From Larimichthys crocea (taxonomy: Eukaryota; Chordata; Actinopteri; Sciaenidae), in NCBI RefSeq assembly GCF_000972845.2, contig NC_040018.1, positions 15,969,157-16,033,156 of the forward strand: a stretch of 64,000 nt of DNA, given 5' to 3'. The number at the start of each line of letters is the position of its first letter. Positions within the stretch are counted from its first letter, which is position 1. A program made the position numbers and the translations under genes. Below, piece by piece: positions 44,718 to 57,903 of this stretch. Under the pieces are notes generated by a model. The model worked only from the letters and a program-made list of their open reading frames with translations. It made no database searches and had not been told where the DNA came from.

Positions 44718-47700
44718 ATATCTAATATATAGATTTTTATTTGAAATCACATAGACCAGGAATAAAAGCCTTAAAAATAAATACTTTGAAACTTTTGAAA
44801 AAGCTTCATGGCCTTGTCAAACAATGAAAAGCTTCGTTTTCTATTGATAGAGGATAAAGGTATCACTTGGCATGTTTTGAAGTAGTAATCCTGCCATAAT
44901 ACAAAACAAAATAAGTGAAAACTTGTTTTTTACATCCACTTCATCTGTCAGGACCATTTAAGCACATTGGCATATTTGGTAAATTGTGTTATCACCATAT
45001 CATGCTATAATATTATTATTAAGTTTGTAAAACAGTTTATGCATATTTTGAGTAGTGTTTTCTAGGTGGACTACGCTAACGCTATGTTTAAATTTGGTAT
45101 TGCTCTGTTTTTATGTGCTAGAATACAGGTATATTTTGGTTATTTACCACATTGTACCATGTACTGTGAACATATGTAGTTAGTGCCATATAAGTAGGGA
45201 AAGATCAAGTCAGTAATGGACCTGGCTGAGATGTTATACATTGGATAAAAATCACCTGCAGAGCTGTTGTAATTTATCTTCAAATAAACCCTCATTCACC
45301 TTTTTCCCTGTAGCATTAACAATTCATTTCTGCTCATTCATTTCTTATTCGCTATGTAGACTATTTTAATACAGTCACTGTCAGACTTTATTATTATTAT
45401 TTTTATGCTTTCCTTTTCCTTCATCTATTAGTTCTTCTATGTGCTTTGTATTTATGGCAAGCCAATAAAGCAAAACAAACACACAAAGATGAATCTGCAT
45501 TTGTGTGCCAGTGCATGCCGGTAAATGCCAGAAAGAGACTGTGACAGAGCTTACCTGAGGCAATGTGTCACATATGTTTATTTATTATATAGTGGAAATG
45601 TGAATAATATAAGATGTGCTCAACAGAACTGTGACTTGAGTTCAGGCTCTATGCCTGAATCACCACGGGGTGTGTCACAGTAACTTATCTCTTTCACCCA
45701 AGACCATAAGCTGAACTGTAAATACAGTGTTATGTCACTGGCATCAGGTTTATATGAAATAAAATGTAATTCAAAACAAGATTCTAACAATTCTCATTAT
45801 GTATGCAGTTATATGTGAATAACAGATTTTCAGCATATCTACAATGTTGTATGTAAATAGTGTATTGTGGAGTTGTCACTGAGAAACACTGACCTTGGTC
45901 TCTGGTATGTTCAGGCTAATGTAGTTTCCGTAGAGTGCAGAATCGATCGTCTTGAAGATGAGCTACCAAGCCATGGTCAGTTTAGGGATTGCTCTGAGCA
46001 GAGCCTGTCCCAGTTGATGGCAGCAATTATTGCACCAAGGGTGAGGGGAAATGCACAGCATGAGCGGTTACACTAGTGCCTTGTTTGTATCTGTCACAGT
46101 CGCACAACATCGACATCACCACAAGACACTAGAAAATGAAAAAGACAGCTCCTCCTGAGGATGAGATCAAGACATTCCATTTCAATCTCCCCAATGTCCC
46201 TCTTCCTCTCTTCTTCTTCTTTATGTTTCCTTGTTTCTTTTTTGTCTCTCTAAGTTAATTACTTAGCAGAAATGCTGTTGTAATCAAGTAAGAGAGTCAG
46301 GGTCACAAGCTGCAATCAAACAGTGACACTTTTCTAATTGTAGTTTTGATGAATTAATGACCAACATACATAAATATGGACTTTTAATATGAGGTTCAGT
46401 CCACTGTGTGTATATATATATATAAATAAAAGAATGCATGCTCTCAAGCAAAGTTAATATAGATATTAAAGACCCATAGTAGACCATGGGAGCAATCAAA
46501 TGATCTCCTTATATTCAATGGACTGTGGACAATGACAATACAAATTTGCACTTGCTTTTTTCTTAATCTTTTGACAATATTCTATTCTCTCATAGATTTT
46601 CTCTTACTGTTGGTTGATGGTGCATAACCTGGCCCACACAATCAAATTATGTTTAGATTAAGTTGATCCAACGAGCGATGACCCTTCTCTGATTTTAGAG
46701 CTTCCTGATAATGAATTAAGGATGACTTGATTATGTTATAACAAATGTAGCAAGGAGGAGTTAATACTTTAATAGGAGTGAACTGACCTTGAGATCTAGC
46801 AGAAGTTTGAGTACTTTAGTTTATGGACAGTCAACCACAATTGGCCTAACAGACCATATGTATGGAGGGAAAGCAAACCACACACTATACAGTAGTAGTC
46901 CGCAATCCCATAGTGCTGCAATGAAATGACATATGTAATGTTAAAAATACAGGAAAAAAACAAATCGAAGGAGTCTAAGATGTAATACTCCATCATTTTA
47001 TTATATGCGCATGTATCAACACTGGAATAAGTAGCCTAGGGGGCAACACGACTGGAGATAACCACACGTCCTCTGCATAACATTTACATCAATAATGTTT
47101 CTGTGATTCATTCATTTTAGAATTATCATTTCAGATTGCTTTTCAGTACATCTTAAACCAGCTGCATAAAATAAGAATATGTAAGATATGGATTGTATAA
47201 TGTTTGCCTAGTCGGTCACTTTAAATATTACATGTGTCCACAGTCTCCATTTCATGAAAGTAATTAGACACCAGCTTAATTAGACCAGCATACCACAACA
47301 CAGCATTGAAATGCTAAACACTATGAGTGTGGATAACAAGATACTCAAAACCTCATTAAAATGTAAGAGAGTAAGTAAAGGGCACACAAGCATCGGGCCA
47401 AAATTGTGATACACTATTGTCTCACAGATGTCATGAAGTTAGTAGTTAATCACATCACTGAGAGAAGTTGACATTAAACCTTTGCGTTTGATTTCTTATG
47501 TATGTGGAAAACATCAAAAAGACTGTGGAAACCCTTGGAGTTCTCTATGATTTAATTAGGACAATGTGATATTAGCAAGGCAGTTAAATTCTGTAATACA
47601 TTTATTTTTCTCCATAAGACTGTTTTATTCATGTGTTCCCCTTTTTGTTTGTTGTAGTCTACAATACACAGGATTAATAGAAGCACAGTTGCATCAACAT

Positions 47701-47858
47701 TCTCTACAATAACGGTAACAGAGTCACAGGGCAGTTGCATCTCAGAATAATTTATGTCATATGCCATGTACAAACATTGTGCCCTGGAGCATCTTGCAGA
47801 AGACTGCAGGAGCTAGGACAAAAAACTAAACTAAAATGTATTAGAAATTTGTTCTCAC

Positions 47859-48020
47859 CAACATAAAGGTAGATAGATTCGGGTGAGGGTCTTGGATCTG
47901 CTCCAGTGAGAGAATTTAAGGTCTTATTCACAAGTTCACAAGACCAGCAGATAGGGGCATCAGCAGCAGTAGTTAATCTGCTAACTAGTCTGCTCTGGAT
48001 TCTAGACCCAAATTGAGACC
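47859..48020 (-). other. Unassigned open segment with splice-like borders
   Basis: A 162-nt minus-strand stretch with acceptor TTTGTTTAG|GG and a strong donor GTTG|GTGAGA. In phase 1-1 it is open and includes TTAADAPICWSCELVNKTLN and PRPSPESIYLYV. No family was recognised and no neighbouring exon was found. A 54-codon open stretch is not improbable by chance. Confidence 0.2.
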
Positions 48021-48702
48021 CTAAACAAAAAATATTGACAACCTCTCCCAATCTCAGACAGTGATCTACTTATTAGTTATTATATATTATTGTTGTATAT
48101 GCTGTTCTATATAAAAATGTGTGTTAAAATGTTTAAATGCATCAAATTACAGTACATGCACAAGGAAGGAAACAACTGTCTGTGATTAATTGTACCCATT
48201 TATCTATAACAACATTTTTCTGCTTGCTGTAGTTCATTAATGCCTTAGAGATTCATCTTATCTAATGCACACTTTATCTGTTGTATAATTCAAGAAAAAT
48301 CTTTATTTGGCACAGTATATTTCTTGGCTCCATCCACTGAGGAGAGATGGATTTGTTTCCCATGTCCCAGCAGATAATTTACAATCATAATAGCCATTTC
48401 CTATGTGGAAAACAAGTATAGTTCAAACTGGTTCTTTAAATCATAGATATTTATAGAGATTTATTTATTTGTCTCTGCCTCTGTTTCATTATTTATTAAC
48501 CAGTCAACAGTCATATTTAAAAAAGGTCTCCGTGGGATATAATATATAAATATATTAATGCACACAATCAGCCAAAATTCCCAAATTAAAATCCCCCACA
48601 TGTAAACAACTAGCACTGACTCATCAGCAAAGAGTGTTATATGACTATCTCAAAAATCCTTTGTGATAGTCAGTACTTAAATGTACACAGACTGACACAC
48701 TG

Positions 48703-48965
48703 GGGCAACTGTGGCTCAGGTGGTGGATAGGGTCATTTAGAGGGTGAGATGGTTCAAGATACTGAAGCCCAAATTTCTCCCAATGGTTGTGCCATCGGTG
48801 TGTTTATGGGTGTGCTGAGTATCGTTATGAGCATTTTGGATAGGAAGCATTGCATTGCTCCTAATGAGCAGTTGTCACCTTGCAGTGAATGTGACAAGTG
48901 TTAAAAAAAGCTTTGAGTGGTAAGTAGACCAGAAAAGCGCTGTATAAATACAAGTCCATTTATCT
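48703..48965 (+). repeat. tRNA-derived SINE, diverged full-length copy
   Basis: The head has GGGGCAACTGTGGCTCAGGT (A-box-like) and AGATGGTTCAAGATAC (B-box-like). The body has AATTTCTCCCAATGGTTGTG and CCATCGGTGTG. The end has GCTTTGAGTGG, AAAGCGCTGTATAAATACAA and GTCCATTTA. These phrases define, as I remember it, a very common teleost SINE. Confidence 0.75.
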
Positions 48966-51900
48966 TTGTTGTGCCCCTTGTGTCCTGTCAAGAAAGTCAA
49001 GATAAAATGTGTATTAATAGATCAGTTTGTGGTTTTTGTAGGTAAATGTATTTGTTTTCTTGTTGAGAGTTAGATGGATGAGGTAACTGCATTGCTGGAG
49101 AGTGTTGTAAATTATGTAACAATAAAAGAGCGCTCAAGATACTGACTTTGTTCATGTGCTGTTGAAGGTATCATTCCTGCCTAACCTGTTGTCTGGTGGA
49201 CGAACACAAGGCGTTTAATGTAGAGCATCACAAAAATGCCTGTCTGTTGACCAACCCAGAGTCAGATGAGAAGAATAATACCACTACCTTTTTTCTATGC
49301 TGGATAAAGAGGATGGTAGTGGATGAATCATGAAGACCTGTTTTCAAGGCAGTCAGAATGATCATCAGGCTTTGCCCTATCAACCCCTCAGAGTACAGCT
49401 GTATGAAATAGCTACACATACATGTAACTCTAGTATTATGAAACACATTTTCCAGCCCAGTGGTGTCTTCCAATTTAGTGGCTGAGGTGTGACATAGCTG
49501 CCTTCCATAAGGTTGATTAGGCTCATCTACTGATCACAAACTCGTGGATATTACGCAAACATGCAGAGATATAGTGTCAGTGAGTCACAGAGGAAGCTCC
49601 TCTGTAAAATCAGTGGGGGTTTAAAAATTGATAATCAGAGTAGCATCAACCACACAAATTTAATTCAGAAACAATATTTGCTAATAGTTGTTGCACACGA
49701 GGAGCCATACTGACTCCTCAACCACCACCCTCTTTGCCTAGACTAAATGACTAAATGTCAGACAGATAATTATATCAGCAGGTAAGCTGATTTGTGAAAA
49801 GAGTGCTTCTACCCTCCTTATTATTATCAACCTGGCTGGATCACAGTTGTACAGCCTACCAGAAATGTGTCATATACACAGAGCCCACGAACAAGACTGT
49901 AACAAGCAACCCACACACCTCTGTCTCTGCTGTGACAACCTACACCCAACCTCTCTTTTTCTCTCTTTTAAAGGATCCATCATCATAGACACACAGGGTG
50001 AGGTATAATCTGGGACAGAGTAAGTGGACAAGGTCATGGTTATTAACCAGATGGGAGCAGCTGAAGGCAAACTGTCCTGAAGGCACTATGGGAGACCCTT
50101 GACACTCATACTTAGGAGACTTGCATTATTCATTTGAAGTCCATCAACATCAAACCATCTATAGACAGCAGCCTCTGTGAGTTAACGTATCTATGACAGT
50201 GACGGACAGAGCAGTTACAGTGGTTAGGAAGACATTTAAACTCACAAGACAATCACACTTTGCTTGTCTTGTTTCTGTTATATGACACGAATCTCAAACA
50301 CAACCACGAGGTGTCAGAAGAGGAAAGAGTTTTTTGAGTGGATGTTAACTGCATTTACCATGTGGCACACTGAGTTGACAGACTGTGAAGTTGAAGGGAG
50401 GGGTAGGCGGTTAACAATATTGAACTTTTTAAAAATGTTTTGTTTTTTTAAACGCCCACAGAGAGAACAGTTACTTAATTTCACATGAAGTTAAAGCAAT
50501 GTGGCAATGACATAAAATGCAAGGACAAATACATTGTGAATACTGTAGGTACAGAATATATACGTTATTTTAGCTTTGAATCCATTTAATTATCCAAGAG
50601 TTTGTTTAAGATTCTTAGGCAGGTACATATTTGTGGTGAGGAAACCCTGTGCCCTCAAGATATTTAATACACCAACGCATCATGTACTTCCCTTGCTTGA
50701 TCTGCAAACTGTAGCAAACCAGTTAACTGATTACAGTTTCTTTCCAGTGACCAATCCTCCTAAATGTTTTAATGATTTGGAAGTTACATGATATGGTACA
50801 TTCGGTTCATGCGTAGATACAGTAGATTAAAATGATGAAGCATGTGATAAATTGGCTAGCACATGAATTTAATATCTGTGAAGTAGAAGCCATTATCAGA
50901 TTCCGCTGTCGGCTCTTTTTATCCTTGCAAGACATATACTGTATATTATTCGACATAAAGTGCTGGCTGTTACAGACCTGAGTTAAAAGAAAGTGGTACA
51001 GATATTGTGCCTTTTAATCACCCTCTTTCATCTTAAATAATAAAAACATGATATATGGGATGTGTCCCCCACTGTGAAACTATACACTAATCTTGATTTT
51101 GAATATATTATATTTTATTTAAATCTGCCATTACTTGGTTCCTCTCTGTATATCTTATACATATGGAACTGTTCTTTTATTATTTTACAAGCTCCTTTTA
51201 TAGAGTCTTTACTTTTCTGTGTTAATGCAACAATATAAATGCAAGAATAAAACCTTCACTGATCTCCATTCAACACATTACAGCAAATGTCTACCACAAT
51301 TTGAAAGCATAGAGCATATTTTTTTATATGGCTATAATATTTAGATGAAAAAGCAATGTAAATGGAAAGCAGCTTTCGGTATTTCAAAGTCTCTCCTTCT
51401 GGGAATTCCTTTCTTTTGAAAATGCAATTGCTCTGAAGATTGTGCTTACTGCACCTTTGAATGCTCCATTACAACAGCATACACCAGACTGTATGTAGCC
51501 TCAAGGATGGTCTGTGCATGTAATAATAAATGAAAGACATTTTATTGCAGTTACAACTTTTTATTGTAACTTTCTCTCACTCCCAAGGCTGGCCTGCACC
51601 AACACACAAGACAAAGAGAACAGCAGAATGTAACATCACTATAGATGCAGTAGTGCTGGTTGTAAACAATAAATATTATATTATTTAACAATAAAATGAG
51701 AGATAAGTATGAGAGGAACTCAGGCGGAATGAAAAGGGAGAAACTAATTAATCAGAATAATTAAGTTGGAGACTGGTCACTGTTATTTTCACCCAGTGAG
51801 TCAGACAAACTGATCCAAAAAGACCAAACTCTTTCAAACTCTATCAAATCACTTCCTGTTTACGTACAAAAAAGAGCCATAGCACAGGCTGTACCCATCT

Positions 51901-52522
51901 ATCGCTCTCTGAGGGGTCATTTTCAATCCCACAGTTGACTTTTTTACAGCCAGCTCATGAACAACATATTTGAATGCTTTCAATCCAGTACATGGTCTAA
52001 AATTAAATGAATTGCTGACTGCATGGGGCACCATTGAAAATGTGCACGGTATGTATTTCCATTTTTTTTTTTCCTAAACTGCTTTAAAGTGGCTTCTAAT
52101 TTGGCAGAGTTTCATTTCAGAACTGTGCCTACAGGCTTTCATAATCTGCTTACACAAGCAGCCTTTCATGCCTTTCTATCTACTTGGCTGTCTTTTTATG
52201 GTTTCTACTTCAAATAAACTAATCTTAAACAGTAATAGAATCGACATGCTACAAAATACATTTAAATAAACTTTCTCCTGACATAATTGTTTTTCTCTTT
52301 TTAGATTTTTAATTTTCATATTTTGTTTTGTTTCACGGATTTTCTAGTTGTCCAGTACAACTAGGAATGTCAATGTTTTATAGTTCCTAAAATTAGGTAA
52401 AACAAACAAGCCCCCCCCCACCAAAAAAACAAAACAAAAAAAAACATGGTTGGACCATTAAATTGTAATGCACACAAAAATAAACTGGCAACATTAACAT
52501 TATTTGTTTTAATGGAATAATA
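48966..52522. other. Intergenic region between ppfibp2 and syt9 (part 2)
   Basis: No coding exon was recognised. The stretch 51340-51560 is less repetitive and could be conserved non-coding DNA or a long syt9 3' UTR extension, since minus-strand AATAAA words occur there too. The rest is AT-rich. Confidence 0.5.
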
Positions 52523-52528
52523 TTTATT
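52523..52528 (-). terminator. Polyadenylation signal of syt9
   Basis: AATAAA on the minus strand about 560 nt after the syt9 stop, followed downstream by a T/GT-rich stretch (CAGTTTATTTTTGTGTG). An ATTAAA lies just beyond. Usage is unproven. Confidence 0.5.
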
Positions 52529-53088
52529 GGTAACATTTAACGTATTTTTCTTACAGATATCTTGTTTAGAAATGAACCGTCACTGCACATCAACTGACAG
52601 AACAACACGTCGTATTCCCTAAAATAGAAACCGAAACAAACAAACAAACGAGGAGAAGATATCCCATCAAACCATGACCTCATGCACCATTTCACCACCA
52701 AATAAAAAAACGATATGGCAGTTCAACTGGTTGTAAGTACATTGTGCAAATACAGACTCACCTCATTAAAACAAGTAACAAGACTATGTAAAAAACAGTA
52801 ACTACTGTATAAACCCAGGGATAGCACAGACTTAAAATGTCTGCATATGCCTGTTGTTTTTCTTATGGGACATTATAGAAAAGAAAACATCCATCTTTGC
52901 GGTCATTCAACATGCAACTGATCCAGCTGAGCAGAGCTCAAGACAGTTTGTGTCTCTCTTTTCTTTTTATCGACATCGGCATTCTTCTTTTAGGACTATA
53001 CGTGTGCAGCACTCAGCAGCACCACTGTACAAAGGTACGGCTGAGGCTTCAGGTTGATTGGTGCCCTTATGTGAATTGTTGCTCAAGG

Positions 53089-53157
53089 CTACGGAGAAGG
53101 AGGCGTCTTCAGAGAATTACAGGATCCTCCTTGGCTACTACCTGTGGTCCCTTGGTA
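53089..53157 (-). CDS. syt9: syt9 terminal coding exon
   Basis: After acceptor TGACTTTGCTTTGCAG it encodes [20 protein letters not shown] then SP and TAG, phase 0 with exon 6. The tail resembles the human SYT10 end (SQGSCPSPKPPSTP), which supports it as a real, conserved last exon. A competing short last exon is at 54007-54042. Confidence 0.75.
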   Translation of the reverse strand, partial: YQGTTGSSQGGSCNSLKTPPSP

Positions 53158-56100
53158 CTGCAAAGCAAAGTCAAGCAGAAACAACAGTTAGAGCTTAGCG
53201 ACACATGAGCAAGTTCACATGAACAGTTTTTCATCTTGGAACCTCCAAACAAATGTCCTAACCACCTACAGAGTTATGAATTGGGCAACAAAACAAACAG
53301 TCAATGTCTCACATTTCATTTTCAATGTTTGGGTTTATTTATGTGTTGAGTTGGAATAGACTATGTTATTGTGACTGTTTTATTTGCCAACTGCAAGCAA
53401 AAAGATAAAAGCTTTTACAGACAAAGTGGCTGACTTGGCAACCAAACATGTAAATACTGTGGACCTGCATTTGCAGTATCGACATGTTAGGTCTACAGTG
53501 CTTTGCAGTTTTGAGGGGATAGTGTTAGGATGAAGGGTTTGTAAAGACAGAACAACTTTGACTCAAATTGTTGGGAGGAAGTAAATAATGAACAGTTTCT
53601 TGAGGCTTGAATAAAAATGAAAGTACTACTCTAATAGCCTCGGAAGAAATATAACAAGCTCAATTTTCAGTTTCCTCTGACTCTCACTGTCTTTGTATTT
53701 TACAGGCACAGTACGTTGATTTGCACACAAATACACACAATAAAGGCATTTTCCCAAGCTGAGTGCACAGGTCAGAGATGCCATCCTTCAACTTCTCAGC
53801 ATGACGTCTTCTTTTCTACTGTTCAAGTATCTGTTCTGTAGATTCTGCCCAGTAAATTTTAGGTTTTCCAATAGTAGATCTTTGTGTTATTGCATTTATT
53901 TGATTCTATTTGGCAATCATTAAAAACACAGAACTGTGTAGCTTTTGTCTGGAACCACATATGCAGTACCCCACATGCCTGGGGCTGAATCATGTCAGAG
54001 CTTTGTCTACTTTCTCTCCATCGCTAGTTTCCCCACTGTAATCTAAAAAAAGAAACAGGATAAAGACTAAGAATGGGTGAACTGGCAGACTCTCGAAGAC
54101 AGGGGATCTGTCCTGTATAGAGACCTGCCAGACTAGTAAATTACCAACATTCAGTAACTGTGGTCTTAAATTTTCTTTTGTGACTCAACAATTCTACACT
54201 AGGTATTGTGCACGATATTATTAGCACAGGATATGATGTGTTCAAGAGCTGGTTATGTTTCCAACATCAGATCCAGGTGTACTTTTGAAAAATGAGTATC
54301 ACTGTGTGGACTTTTTGGAGGGAACCAATTTTTAATTTTTACTAAAGATTATTAAATCTGACTTTACTGGGTTGTCCAGATTACAAGCTTCTATCAAAAG
54401 TCGGATTTTCTTTGTTTCACTTTAACTTTCATATTCCCATTATTGCTGACCAAAAATATTTTCACAGCCTCATTGTAACAAAACACCACAATATCACTGA
54501 ATACAAATGAGCCCACTGTGCTTTAATGACTGATCATTTTAATCACTAATTCATTTACACTTTTTTCATCCTGCAGTCATCTCCTTGGCATTTTTTTGAT
54601 ATACATTCTTTGGTGATGCTTTTATCCTTTTATAACACTTTTCATAGTTTCTAGAGTTTGTACTTTTATTTGTCTTTTGTCAGCACCATACTCCCATTTA
54701 CTATTACTGATATAGTTAGTTATTATTTAATATTCTTTCCTAGAAATCTACATTTTACACATACTTTTTTTGAGGACAAATCTGCCTCTTAACATAAACT
54801 TGAACTGTCTTCATAACCATATTAAATTTCATTCCTTCATTGAATGACTGTACTCCAGTATTCCTGCATAAGGACCATATCTTGAATGCACAACAGCTAC
54901 ATAGCGGTTTTGACAGTGTCAGTGGAAAATTGTGTTTTGCAAGAACCAAAATGCCTTTATGTTCCACATCTTGTCAGTTCTCATGCATGCATGGAAACAC
55001 AAACATCATACCCATCACAGTAAAGTCACCTCACCTCAACGAGAGGATGCCAGTGGGCGACAGGTTTTCGAGGATATGTGAGCATTTCACTCCAGTGGCC
55101 TCGACCGAGGTTGTCTGCATCATTGCCAACTCGACACACGCCAATGACCTCATTATGGCCTACGCTGTAGGTGCAGGACGGAGAGAGACAGAAAATGATT
55201 TTGTGTTCTAGAAAAAATTAACAAACATCTTAAGTTAGAAAAGAAAAAAAAACTGAAATTATAAGAATAAAAAATCAAATCAAATAAAACTGTATGACTA
55301 ATATAAAGCTTTGCGAAAACTAACCGGTCATAGTCCATCACAGCAATCAAAAGGCTGATCTGCTCTATATTTTCTGGAGGGACATCAAAGACGATGGCTT
55401 CATTATAGACTGGATTTAACGTATTCCTCTTTGTCGATGTCTTCCTCTTCTTCAGTCTGCGACCTTCACACATTAGTGATACCTTCACATATGGATCTAC
55501 AAAAGTGAAGGGAACATAATTAAAAATTGTTTTCATTCAGGATATCAGCGAGACTCTGTAGTTATAGGCCATATCAGTTTTTAATTACCAGATGCACCAG
55601 TGATATCCATGGCCTTGAGATTGCGAGCCTTTATCATGGTAATGGTCAATCTGCCCGCAGTGGGCAAGTAACAGAGTGAAAACATCAGATCGCCAAGGTC
55701 CACATTATCCTGAAACACAATGCAAAACACATTTACTCCAGTTTACATAATAATAAAAGCAACTTGACAGTCACTCTTTAATTCATAATACCAACATTAT
55801 TTCTTTTTTTCAACACTGCTGCTTCGTAGAAGGTGAGGATTAAGAGCATAGGCATCTGACATTTGGTTTCAGAGTTAAAACATGTTTCTGTTAAGGAATA
55901 TACTCCCCTCCGTCACATTGCTCTAATAAAAACCTCCCACATTTCATCTGACACAGAGACTTCTGTTCAGCTGCCGAAAGGCAGCAGCTCACTTCTCACT
56001 TGCTCTTAAAATAACTCCAGTAAAGAAGTGAGAACCGGGAAAGCACACAAACGTGTCTGGTGAAGACAACAACTCCTACAGTAGAATGTCTTGGTGATAA

Positions 56101-57857
56101 ACTGGTATGTCGGGAAGATTATGTTGGAATCAGGTGTCATCTGCTATTTTTTTTGTGTAATCATTTGCAAAGGGAAGCTCAGTGAGTTTAATCAGTGTGT
56201 CAACATAAAACCTGAGAATGAAGAATCCATTAACTGTGACTGAGATAATAAGATGTATTGGGACATTTAAGCAGAAGAAATGCACCTGATATATTATGAA
56301 AAATCCTGAGCTACAAGGAACAATAGTCATTTTGTATAATATCAAAGGTGCCATAATAACTCACAATTTAAAAGTTAGTCAGCTTGAGCTATGCTCAAAC
56401 GTCATCAGGCTTATAGTAAATTTTTCAATCCAATTATATATAAGAGAGACGTATTGGTATTGGTTATCTGCGAGCAAGAGTGATCCATGCACAGTGTCTC
56501 ACACATTTAGACACTATTGGGTAATTGATCTTGGTTGATTGAGCGAAAAACAATCATAAAAAAATCTTTTCTAAATATGGCTATACTCGTAATTGGAGCC
56601 TAGGGGGTTAATTAGTCTAGAACATGAATATAAATTTTAATTTAGAGGAAAAAAATACTCATTAATACATACTACTACAATGTATGAGGTACAATGCAAT
56701 AATATGCAGAATATATAACTCTATAATATATTTCAGTTTGCAGAAGTTTGATTAAATTGTCATTTCATTATGAAAATAGGTCTGGATGAAAACATTATTA
56801 CATTATATGTCCTTCTTGCTCTTAATCACGTAAGCTTTTTTTTCTTTCTTTTTCATAAAAGGATCATCACATTCATCTTTTCTACCATTTTCTACCATTT
56901 GTCAGCATTGCTAAGCATGAATGTCCTTCTCTGTGATATGGCACTTGTTTTTATCTGTAATCGGTGTGTGTGAATGACAGAGAAAGCAAGAGAAAGAGAA
57001 GAGTTCCCCTCCTGGGACCTAAATTGCCTTGTATCTTGACATGGGTCTTTTGTTACGACCAGGATCAAGTATTCAACAAGGCTACAGTATAAGGCATTTT
57101 AATTTGCATGATGGATTAACTGACAACCCCTCCAGAAAAATGCTTTCCACATCTTGGTGGAATCCTGTGGGCTTTACATGCTTCATGGTCTATGCCTATG
57201 GTCTTTATGCACACTCAAGATACAGGTGGGAAGAGAAAGATTAGTGCTGTTTCATGTGCTCCAGAATCCCACAATGGCATTTCATGCCTGCAGGTCGAAT
57301 GTCACATTGCAAGTATGTGATAAGCTATGTCCCAAATTTAACAATTTGTACTGTACAAGTACAAACATACTGTACTTGTGTATGTTATACTGTACTTGTT
57401 TATGTTCTAGCACAAATTAAACATAAACCATCAATCAGTAATTATTAATAATAGAATAAATCAATCAATCATTAAAAATCAAACCACTTTTTATGATAAT
57501 ACATTATATAGCTTTTGTTTATATTGCCATTTTTTATTTTTTAAATCATAAAAAATATGTACCACATTTCTCTGTCAATCTGTTTCTACTGCAGAGCTAC
57601 ACAAGCCAAATCTGGCAATGAAGCAAACCATATGGTCACTGGCAATAATGACTAAATTATAATTTTATCTTGCCTTTTAATTAAGTCAATAAATCTGTAC
57701 AGTGATTATGACAAATGGGCTGCACTGTACCCAAAATGTCCTACCTCCAATGTCCAAAGATAATTAGCTTGATTTTAAGCATATGTGTGTGTGTGTGGCA
57801 TGTGTGCGAATGTTTGAGAACAAGCATTTGTGCAAGTGTCAGAGTCTGTGTACTGGA

Positions 57858-57903
<46 letters not shown>

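Larger units (their letters stand above)
42707..48702. other. Intergenic region between ppfibp2 and syt9 (part 1)
   Basis: No known gene was recognised and no olfactomedin-domain exon (OLFML1) was found. The region upstream of ppfibp2 (42710-42870 on the minus strand) may hold its promoter and leader, but no clear TATA box is visible. A run of 29 A residues sits at 44687-44715. One unassigned open segment is at 47859-48020. Confidence 0.55.

Noticed and set aside
48703..48790. tRNA-like A and B boxes
   Set aside because: The boxes belong to a SINE head; there is no acceptor stem or cloverleaf for a tRNA gene.
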